Origin: Chenopodium formosanum
Taxonomy: Eukaryota > Streptophyta > Magnoliopsida > Caryophyllales > Amaranthaceae
Length of the DNA stretch: 64,000 bases
Direction: 5' to 3'
Assembly: GCA_024500155.1 (NCBI GenBank)
Contig: CM044874.1
Coordinates: forward strand, 39,006,384-39,070,383
Below the pieces are notes generated by a model. The model saw nothing but the letters and a program-made list of their open reading frames with translations, was not told the DNA's origin and made no database searches. Below, in pieces: positions 60,596 to 64,000 of this stretch (position 1 is its first letter; each line of letters begins with the position of its first letter). The position numbers and the translations under genes were made by a program.

Positions 60596-61241
60596 ACCAT
60601 ATTGGTATATAAGTTAACACCCTTATGACATATTGGTATATAAGTTATTGCCGGCGACATATTGGTATAAAAATTAACATGTGGCGACATATTGGTATAT
60701 AAATTAACAAATTGTGACATTAACCCCTATTTTTTCTTCGGATGAAAGAGCGTGTTGTATACTTCAAAATTTTGTTTTAATTACTTTTGCAATCTTATTT
60801 ATTATCATAATATACTTATTCAGCACCAAATAATAATTTTTCCCTCTTCCCTTCCAATACAATAACTTTGATAAATCAATCCAACGATAAAACCCCAAAG
60901 AAAATAACTTTTAGGCTTTCAACTTTTTTTTTTTTTTTGGATTTTTACTTCATAATTTTTTAAAATTAATATAAAAAGTAGAGAAAAGTAAAAAAACAAA
61001 ATGTCAAATAAAAGTTATTAGCACTAAAATTAAGCGCGTGTATCATACGCATATCCTCCGACGAGAAAATAGGGGTAAATGTCGCAATTTGTTGACTTAT
61101 ATACCAATATGTCGCCACATGTTAATTTTTATACCAATATGTCGCCGGCAATAACTTTTATACCAATCTGTCATAAGGGTGTTAACTTTTATACCAATAT
61201 GGTCCATTGGCCATGTATATATATTTTTATTTTTTGCAAAA

Positions 61242-61311
<70 letters not shown>

Positions 61312-61649
61312 TTAACAATCCTATCCAAACACACTTCTTCCTTATGAAAAGCATTCTAACACACAAAATTTAATCATCCATTTCACAAACTATAACAATC
61401 TTTTCACTAAAAAAAATACATCAAAAAATAAAAATCAAAGATAAGTTTTGATCAATATAAATAATCAGCTAGTAAATCATACACTAAAACTCATTCAAAT
61501 GATTGAATTAACAAATTCACGAACAAAAAGACAATCACCTGAGACGCCGAAAGGCGACGAGTGAAACTTCTAGGCTGAGTTAAACCCAATTCTCTATTCA
61601 AACTACCAGAAAACCAATCTCCATGATTTTTCTTCAAACTTGTCAACAT
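28878..61649 (-). CDS. DCAF8: DCAF8/ABD1-type WD40 protein, five exons, 479 aa
   Basis: Exons (minus): 61649-61539, 59683-59432, 30117-29974, 29888-29196, 29117-28878. All introns are GT-AG and all junctions phase 0; lengths 111, 252, 144, 693 and 240 nt give 479 codons plus stop with no interruption. Seven WD40 repeats can be counted (exons 2 to 4). Two [FY]-D-x-R motifs, F-D-L-R at the start of exon 4 and Y-D-M-R about 50 residues later, fit the DWD motif that docks on DDB1. The start P-R-S-F-T-R-R and the end D-V-I-M-H-V-L-R-L-Q-R-R-Q-T are hallmarks of the plant DCAF8 group (Arabidopsis ABD1 and relatives), substrate receptors of CUL4-DDB1 E3 ligases. Introns 3 and 4 are 85 and 78 bp, intron 1 is 1855 bp, intron 2 is 29314 bp and full of nested retrotransposons. 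Substrate unknown. Confidence 0.9.
29196..29888 (-). CDS. DCAF8: DCAF8-like exon 4 (231 codons)
   Basis: Starts F-D-L-R after acceptor TTGCAG; holds WD40 repeats 4 to 7 including G-G-S-D-E-Y-V-R-V-Y-D-M-R and G-P-N-D-E-F-V-V-S-G-S-D-C-G-H. Ends P-T-D-V-N-E before donor GTTAAT. Confidence 0.9.
29974..30117 (-). CDS. DCAF8: DCAF8-like exon 3 (48 codons)
   Basis: Starts V-R-V-G-Q-V after acceptor CTTCAG and ends G-E-D-G-F-V-Q-H before donor GTATGT. WD40 repeat 3, whose final F-D-L-R is completed in exon 4. Confidence 0.88.
31200..31560 (+). repeat. Possible old LTR end with primer-site remnant
   Basis: TATAAATAGGGATAGTA near 31299 is followed by a stretch resembling an LTR R/U5, then ACTTTTATGTCATAGAGCTCC near 31531-31551, which looks like a decayed TTGGTATCAGAGCTCC primer site. 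No second LTR or coding part was found. Confidence 0.3.
32231..34181 (-). pseudogene. RNase H, integrase and chromodomain of degenerate chromovirus
   Basis: Minus strand: RNase H end (34180-33789, with R-T-D-Q-Q-S-L), integrase HHCC region (33727-33545), catalytic core with M-D-F-I-E-G-L-P and V-S-D-R-D (33480-33190), TAA at about 33172 in place of a conserved Gln, another TAA near 32940, GPF-type module (about 32740), a frameshift, then a chromodomain (about 32560-32450, L-L-K-W-L-G-L-P-E-F-E-A-T-W-E). Chromodomains tether integration to modified histones. Ends at 32231. Confidence 0.82.
34187..35548 (+). repeat. 5' LTR of Athila-like element
   Basis: 1362 bp, TGATATG...TGTCA. It holds a GC-rich cluster (34490-34620) and then AATATAAATA near 34676. 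It matches the 3' LTR except that the latter lacks about 310 bp including the GC cluster. A 28-bp stretch near 34738-34770 is tandemly doubled. Confidence 0.88.
34490..34620. repeat. GC-rich palindrome cluster in Athila U3
   Basis: GCCCGGCCGGGCG, GCCCGACTGGGCGC and related half-sites lie about 60 bp upstream of the TATA-like box. Missing from the 3' LTR. Confidence 0.75.
35554..35571 (+). other. Primer-binding site, tRNA-Asp type with two changes
   Basis: TGGCGTCATTGCCGGGGA differs from the usual Athila site TGGCGCCGTTGCCGGGGA by C to T and G to A, both expected from decay of methylated CpG. Confidence 0.85.
35689..37018 (+). pseudogene. Athila-like Gag
   Basis: ATG at 35689 opens a frame soon broken by stops. 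The capsid domain at 36087-36480 has the Athila block F-P-F-S-L, Y-E-A-W-E-R-F-K-D-L and C-P-H-H. A CCHC knuckle (C-E-N-C-G-I-V-G-H-W-E-Q-D-C) lies near 36662-36703 after a frame change at about 36500. Pro/Gln/Ser-rich tail. At least three frame changes. Confidence 0.8.
37019..37780 (+). pseudogene. Athila-like Gag C-terminus and start of protease
   Basis: Frames at 37019-37251 and 37279-37557 continue Gag. Then a protease start with C-D-L-S-A-S near 37639, where D-L-G-A-S is usual, so the active-site Gly is lost. It is interrupted at I-I-L-G by the Tat insertion at 37781. Confidence 0.72.
37776..37780. repeat. TSD TTAGG, left copy of nested Tat
   Basis: TTAGG here and at 48735-48739; the joined flanks restore the Athila I-L-G-R-P codons. 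Confidence 0.9.
37781..38273 (-). repeat. 3' LTR of nested Tat (left)
   Basis: 493 bp, TGTTTCGGGG...AAATCA on the plus strand. Minus-strand TATAAATA at 38047-38054 is followed by a hairpin (38044-38014). Matches 48250-48734. Confidence 0.9.
38274..38288 (-). other. Polypurine tract of nested Tat
   Basis: On the minus strand CTGTGAGGGGCAAG directly precedes the LTR start TGATTTGG, as expected for plus-strand priming. Confidence 0.6.
38406..38413 (+). promoter_or_regulatory. TATA box for the antisense ORF
   Basis: TATAAATA on the plus strand, 225 bp before the antisense ATG, inside the element's 3' region. It is followed by a small hairpin TCACA-CTTC-TGTGA near 38439. It implies an own promoter running against pol. 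Confidence 0.6.
38638..42041 (+). pseudogene. Antisense additional ORF (aORF) of nested Tat
   Basis: ATG at 38638. An N-terminal Ser/Thr/Pro-rich part (to 39087), then a plant 'putative gypsy-type transposase' domain (about 39400-39640, with L-R-F-P-L-H-P and W-Q-L-P-N-S-W), interrupted by a MITE at 39643-40374 and continued at about 40383-40740, then exon-like pieces and a coiled-coil C-terminus rich in Lys/Glu (41607-41873) with an acidic end and stop at 42041. The same protein begins at 62459. Tat elements are known to carry such antisense ORFs; their role is unknown. Stops and frame changes are present. Confidence 0.75.
39643..40374. mobile_element. hAT-like MITE in the antisense ORF
   Basis: TIR CATAGAATAAAA at the left and its inverse TTTTATTCTATG at the right; 8-bp TSD CTGCAAGG at 39635-39642 and 40375-40382. 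732 bp without coding sequence. The 8-bp duplication fits the hAT superfamily. Confidence 0.8.
42373..42436. repeat. Perfect 18-bp inverted repeat
   Basis: GATTGATTGACTTAGAAA at 42373-42390 and its exact inverse at 42419-42436, with a second small stem (ATACT..AGTAT) in the loop. Confidence 0.9.
43085..43325. repeat. Diverged tandem units, each with a covarying hairpin
   Basis: Units start CCGT or CCTT, carry TGCAC-ATT-GTGCA, CTGTAC-ATT-ATACAG, GCAC-ATT-GTGC or CTGCAC-TTT-GTGCAG, and then a CATAAAA/TATAAAAG-like tail. Spacing is about 46 to 90 bp. Confidence 0.7.
43660..44089 (-). pseudogene. Integrase remnant of nested Tat
   Basis: Minus strand: the upstream linker (I-G-V-L-H.., P-K-K-R-A-A) runs straight into the post-catalytic A-I-R-T-T-A-K-G-A-T-G-E-T-P-F region in another frame. 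The HHCC finger and DDE core, several hundred bp in relatives, are missing. Confidence 0.72.
44165..44790 (-). pseudogene. RNase H domains of nested Tat
   Basis: Minus: L-Y-M-Y-L-T-V-S and Y-F-I-S-H-V-L-R blocks (44767-44555), then V-Y-T-D-Q-P-I (44542) and a second RNase H-like segment with S-N-N-E-A-E-Y-E-A-L-L-A-G (about 44345-44270), typical of Tat elements, which carry two RNase H domains. Frame breaks at about 44550. Confidence 0.75.
44791..45757 (-). pseudogene. Reverse transcriptase of nested Tat
   Basis: Minus: begins after a TAG at 45755-45757, E-F-K-D-I-F-A-F-E-V-E-E-M-P (about 45610), the stretch missing from the 7053 element (45560-45430), fingers, M-S-F-G-L-K-N-V-P-A-T-F, and Y-I-D-D at about 45069-45058. 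Stops and frame changes throughout. Confidence 0.78.
45758..46543 (-). pseudogene. Protease of nested Tat
   Basis: Minus: linker, then D-T-G-S-S-S-D at about 46243 and I-L-G-R-P-T-L-N at about 46035. A frameshift near 46070 and a stop at 45925 break it. Confidence 0.78.
46544..48216 (-). pseudogene. Gag of nested Tat
   Basis: Minus: ATG at 48216, 15 bp after the primer site; acidic/Pro-rich N-terminus to 47944; capsid at 47471-47003 with G-T-Y-D-G-T-S-N-P-E-D-H and W-C-R-C-F; finger C-H-Y-H-E-D-V-G-H-D-T-N-D-C near 46620. The capsid is shifted at about 47190, where a short stretch is missing. Family match to 7594-9300. Confidence 0.8.
48231..48249 (-). other. Primer-binding site of nested Tat
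   Basis: Minus TTTGGCGTCGTCTGTGGGG, one C-to-T change from the site at 7561. Confidence 0.85.
48250..48734 (-). repeat. 5' LTR of nested Tat (right)
   Basis: 485 bp. Minus TATAAATA at 48509-48516 is followed by a long hairpin (48506-48476). TSD TTAGG at 48735-48739. Confidence 0.9.
48740..49430 (+). pseudogene. Athila protease end and RT start
   Basis: Continues from I-L-G at 37780: G-R-P-F-L-H-T-A-G, then linker with two stops, L-K-Y-V-F-I-D near 49125-49146, and RT fingers to K-L-L-D-T-C-I-I-Y-P-I-S. Confidence 0.8.
49431..50600 (+). pseudogene. Athila RT palm and RNase H
   Basis: R-M-C-I-D-Y-R-R-L-N near 49500, I-P-I-H-P-E-D-Q-E-K-T-T-F-T-C-P at 49638-49680, and the active site F-M-D-N at 49795-49806, where the second catalytic Asp is Asn. 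RNase H with C-D-A-S-D-F near 50231 and an N-Y-A-T-T-E/K-K-E-like block. Many stops. Confidence 0.8.
50601..51823 (+). pseudogene. Athila integrase
   Basis: H-H finger remnants near 50820-50960, core at 50988-51377 with D-Y-M-V-P-F-P and I-S-D-G-G-S-H-F, third acidic residue at G-E-V-K-V-S-N near 51300, then P-Y-R-L-V-Y-G-K-A-C-H-L-P and a C-terminal F-P-G-K-L-K-S-R-W-S-G-S-F to 51823. Frame breaks at 50980, 51375 and 51590. Confidence 0.8.
52110..52460. repeat. GC-rich palindrome cluster before Athila third ORF
   Basis: CGCCCGATCGGGCG-like words and halves (GATCGGGCGAGA, GACCGGGCGC) recur about nine times. A long pyrimidine tract follows (52465-52545), and then the ORF at 52712. Confidence 0.8.
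52712..54151 (+). pseudogene. Athila ORF-1/env-position protein
   Basis: ATG at 52712 after a pyrimidine-rich leader. Basic N-terminus, then the Athila ORF-1-type domain with G-L-Y-N-Y-V-R-R-F-M and M-H-Y-P-T-Y-R-E-S-T-C-E-F-L-S-S-L (52905-53020). A stop at 53095; later parts at 53331-53522 and a Pro/His-rich to Gly-rich end (53700-54108) in several frames. Function unknown; it holds the env position but no membrane segment is convincing. Confidence 0.7.
54152..55794. other. Athila 3' non-coding region
   Basis: AT-rich, no frames. It contains GAGCTTGGGGGAGC near 54787, an A/T-rich run of AATA repeats at 54945-55010, and a decayed purine tract next to the LTR. Confidence 0.6.
55795..56818 (+). 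repeat. 3' LTR of Athila-like element, internally deleted
   Basis: About 1024 bp; aligned with the 5' LTR it lacks about 310 bp (equivalent of about 34345-34640), that is, the whole GC-rich cluster and its flanks. TATAAATA is kept near 55999. Followed by GGCCC, the TSD copy. Confidence 0.88.
56824..57883 (-). pseudogene. RT part of degenerate chromovirus
   Basis: Minus strand: L-H-Q-F-Q-H-V-F block, fingers, TAG near 57529, palm with F-F-D-D near 57143, a 37-codon in-frame gap just after D-I-L-V-Y-S-K-S, thumb and connection, and then RNase H up to T-D-A-S-G-F-G-V-G-A at 56824. The first 110 bp (57890-57780) repeat the element's 3' tail at 32295-32395. A 38-bp unit is tandemly doubled at about 57718-57782. 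Confidence 0.78.
57901..59431 (-). other. Intron 2, right part: unassigned, with exon-like frame
   Basis: Mostly AT-rich. A minus frame at 58681-58450 encodes a protein-like, charge-balanced stretch (F-Q-Q-L-V-K-P-E-L-S-E-I-A, I-Y-K-Q-L-L-S-R-K-G-M-K-Q-L-L) before low-complexity DNA. It is not part of a DCAF8 protein and was not identified. A 38-bp repeat at 58821 recurs at 59850. Confidence 0.4.
59432..59683 (-). CDS. DCAF8: DCAF8-like exon 2 (84 codons)
   Basis: Starts G-L-V-Q-K-L-D-L after acceptor TAG and holds WD40 repeats 1 and 2 (G-H-E-G-C-V-N-T-V and W-D-W). Donor CAG/GTAATT. A 38-bp direct repeat flanks the exon on both sides (58821 and 59850). Confidence 0.88.
60516..60591. repeat. 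(TA)n microsatellite, left
   Basis: About 37 TA units next to the left end of the MITE in intron 1. Confidence 0.95.
60595..61204. mobile_element. MITE-like element with TIRs built from tandem subunits
   Basis: About 135-bp inverted arms (60595-60730 and 61072-61204) starting GACCATATTGG. Each arm has four copies of a CATATTGGTATATAAGTTAA-like subunit. No coding sequence. TA-rich DNA flanks both sides, compatible with a TA target as in Stowaway/mariner-type MITEs. Confidence 0.75.
61245..61310. repeat. (TA)n microsatellite, right
   Basis: About 33 TA units. Confidence 0.95.
61539..61649 (-). CDS. DCAF8: DCAF8-like exon 1 (37 codons)
   Basis: ATG at 61649 on the minus strand. It encodes a basic N-terminus with R-E-L-G and P-R-S-F-T-R-R-L-S-A-S. 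The donor is CAG/GTGATT at 61539/61538. An upstream in-frame ATG was not traced. Confidence 0.85.
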
Positions 61650-62400
61650 TTTTTTCGTTGAGCAGAATTTGGAAAACTGTGCGATTCGGTGCCAGTTCTA
61701 ATGCAATCAATGAGGGAATCCAAATACAGTAAGATATGAAATTCTGGGAATAACAATCCCTACCAAAAACTTCTGGAATTTATATGAATAGTGTTAATTT
61801 GAGATTAAATGAAGATTGGAAAAAAGCATTAAAATATATTAAAGGGAAAGACAAAGAAGGACATTTGGAGTGGGGTTTGTGTAATTCATATCTTGGGGTG
61901 TTGTTGATGTTGGACAACAGAAAATGAGAGTAAAGCACAAATACAGTCCCTAAAGTTTTGTATTTGTGCATTTTTGGTCCCTCAACTTTTGTATGTGTAT
62001 TTTTGGTCCCTCAACCACCATACTTGGTGATTCTGACCAAAAGTTTAGGGACCTTGCTTAGTCAGCAAAAGTTTAGGGACCATGAGTCAGCAAAAGTAAG
62101 CAATTAGCAGCCAAAAACTTCAGGGACGATGACTTGGCAAAAAGTTTAGGGACTGCCACCATTAATGCAACAACAATTACACAGCAAATGTGCACGAATG
62201 TTTGCACTATTAAAAAACTAGCCGTTAACAATTCAAAAGCAACTTTATAAATTACAGAATATCTCCAAAAAATTGATGTTCATCTTCAAAAAAATCTGGC
62301 TTCTCAAATAAATTGTTTCCATGTAAATTTGAAATTTCTGTTCATTGATGAAATAATTTAAATTTAAATTTCTGTTCATATATCAAATCCAAAGGTACCG
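61650..62400. other. Upstream region of the DCAF8-like gene
   Basis: 5' UTR and promoter should lie here. 61945-62155 holds five or more copies of GGTCCCTMAACTTTT or its inverse, a common plant dispersed-repeat word. No sure TATA box was picked. Confidence 0.45.
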
Positions 62401-62458
62401 TCTCTGTCTCTCTCAGCTCTTTTCTTTTTTCGCCGCTTGTTTATATTTCTTGCAATAA

Positions 62459-64000
62459 ATGGATGCATCACCAACACACACGGCACAACCTAGGTTAGAG
62501 TCCAGCCGGTCACCAGGGACGGCTGAGTCTAGGACTGGGAGTGCCGGCTCGGGGTGTTGGGACCACCCTTTGCCATGGATTCCGATCAGTTATGTGTCTG
62601 TGCAGGACACCATGGCTCAGACTATGCAGACGGCTACCGATCCAAATTACAAAAGCGAAGGCTCAGGCGGCCAAACGCCTGAGAGAGAAACGTCTGGTCA
62701 GGGAGATCAGACGGCTCTGGAGAGATCCCCTCCGCGCGCCCCTTCAACCCCCGCTGACTCTTTCTTAGAGGAATGTGACCAAAGCGGCGACGAGGCCGCC
62801 TCTGTCCCCTTGGACCAAAGTGAGGGTGAGACGGAGAGTGACAGCTCCGCCTCTACCTCTGAAGCGACGACTTGCCCCCTCTTCTGGATAGCGAGGAGGA
62901 AGAAAGGAAAAAGTGGAGTGAGAAGGACGATCCCTTCAGCATCCACGTCTCCTCCAAGGACCGGATCCAAATGGGGGAGACCTTAGAGAAATTTAAGCAA
63001 ATGCACCCGCTTGGAGACGGGTATAAGATCAGGGTGCCGCCTGAGCTTGGCACCATCGCCTGGGGGGACGATCAACAAAACGCCAACAGCTATTTTGGCT
63101 GTTATGAGGCGGCGTTCAAAGCCGGCCTTCGCTTCCCCCTTCACTAGACGGTGAAGGCAATTTTGAGAGGCTACGGCCTTGGAGTCTGGCAACTTACCCC
63201 AATTCTTGGACCAATATTCTGGGGTATGTTGCTGCCTGCGAGTTTCAAGGGCTCAACCCCGGCTGGGAGGCTTTTGCAAGCATGCATTACCTCAGCACAA
63301 GCCCAGGCGGCTGGAGGGCGTGGTATACTCTAACCACCCATCCGCAATACATGATGACCTTGGACAAGGTCTCAAAGTTCGACGGCTGGAAACACAGGTT
63401 TTACCTGATGTCAGCCCCCACCAAACGGGAAAATTATGAATTCCGCCTGTACAACAAGAAGCCTGACTTGTTGGGCAGGAAGTGCGCTTTTCCCCGGATC
63501 CCAGAGGAAGACTTTGACAAAATAATTGAGGCAGACTTTTTCGGCCTCACAGACGCAACTCTGTCAACCGGGGAAACAATAAAAGTCCCTAAGAACTGGA
63601 TTCCCAAGAGCGCCTGGTTCAGGGATGAGTGCTTTCTTGCCGCCTGCGGGCTAGGGCACATGTTTAATAAACGTATGCACCTGAGTTCATACCGTCTGTA
63701 GTATTTTTCTATCGGTATTGTTTTATGATGTTAACCAGTTTCTTTCTTTCTACAGAAGAAGCGTTGAGAATGCTGCAATCGGAGAAAACTCCCAGGCGGT
63801 CTTCTGCAGCCATTCGCAAAGATCTTGCGGAAAAAGCTGCGGCCGAACTCAAGGCCAAGGTAATAAGCGCCTGACTTTTTCTTAAATTGATCTTAAGGAC
63901 TATTTTGCCCGGATGCTAACTTTGACTTCGATTATTTTTCACAGGAGGGAGAGGTTGGTGGAAAAACGTTTGAGAAACAACTCAAACGGGCTAGGGAGGA
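62459..64000 (+). pseudogene. Second Tat antisense ORF copy, with introns, cut by window end
   Basis: ATG at 62459; N-terminus shares G-T-A-E-S-R-T and V-S-V/M-Q-D-T-M with the ORF at 38638. The gypsy-type transposase-like domain (about 63010-63670) shows W-G-D-D-Q, F-G-C-Y-E-A, F-P-L-H then a TAG at 63147, and D-G-W-K-H-R-F-Y. Two GT-AG introns can be placed: 63673-63755 and 63860-63944; the joined frame reads N-K-Q-E-A-L-R-M. At least one frameshift (about 62870) and the TAG break it. If it belongs to a Tat element, pol lies to the right on the minus strand. Confidence 0.72.

Larger units (their letters stand above)
59684..61538 (-). other. Intron 1 of DCAF8-like gene
   Basis: 1855 bp. It contains a 610-bp MITE with built-up TIRs (60595-61204) and two (TA)n tracts. 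Donor GTGATT, acceptor TGTAG. Confidence 0.8.

Noticed and set aside
60490..61373. Open frames rich in Tyr-Ile over the TA tracts
   Set aside because: They translate (TA)n repeats and MITE arms; low complexity and mirrored on both strands.
1..64000. tRNA, rRNA or other structural RNA genes
   Set aside because: No cloverleaf with A and B boxes or rRNA core sequence was noticed; matches to tRNA ends are retrotransposon primer sites. A tRNA scan was not possible here.

Overview
The window is plant nuclear DNA, most likely from a eudicot. The evidence is a spliced plant-type WD40 gene with GT-AG introns, several plant Ty3/gypsy lineages (CRM-like, Tat, Athila-like, chromodomain type), a plant LINE and an AT-rich satellite. 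The species cannot be named from the sequence. Most of the 64 kb is transposable-element DNA.

Layout. 1-6027: a young, nearly complete CRM-like chromovirus whose polyprotein is cut by one TGA. 7053-11060: a truncated Tat-lineage element (LTR, gag, protease, part of RT). 11061-14870: AT-rich DNA with a triple 70-bp repeat, a probable solo LTR carrying palindromic GC clusters, and a second Tat-like solo LTR. 14930-24340: a 39/40-bp satellite split by a minus-strand LINE, which is itself interrupted by another LTR-like insertion. 24719-25160: a decayed duplicate of the last exon of the WD40 gene. 26842-27733: a long-TIR DNA element.

28878-61649 (minus strand): the one clear host gene, a DCAF8/ABD1-type substrate receptor of CUL4-DDB1 ubiquitin ligases. 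Five exons join in phase 0 to 479 codons without a stop. Intron 2 is 29.3 kb because it holds nested insertions: a degenerate chromodomain Ty3/gypsy element (minus, about 32.0-57.9 kb); inside its RNase H region an Athila-like element (plus, 34187-56818, imperfect TSD); inside the Athila protease a Tat element (minus, 37781-48734, TSD TTAGG); and inside the Tat antisense ORF a hAT-like MITE (39643-40374, TSD CTGCAAGG). Intron 1 holds a 610-bp MITE with tandemly built TIRs. From 62459 to the window end, divergent from the WD40 gene, lies another copy of the Tat antisense ORF, with two introns still visible.

The most interesting signals are: a UAG-CAA-UCA leaky-stop context between protease and RT of the Tat element at 10150; a string of covarying hairpins between the antisense ORF and pol of the nested Tat element; a position-conserved hairpin just after the TATA box in Tat LTRs; and clusters of GC-rich palindromes in unrelated LTRs and ahead of the Athila third ORF.
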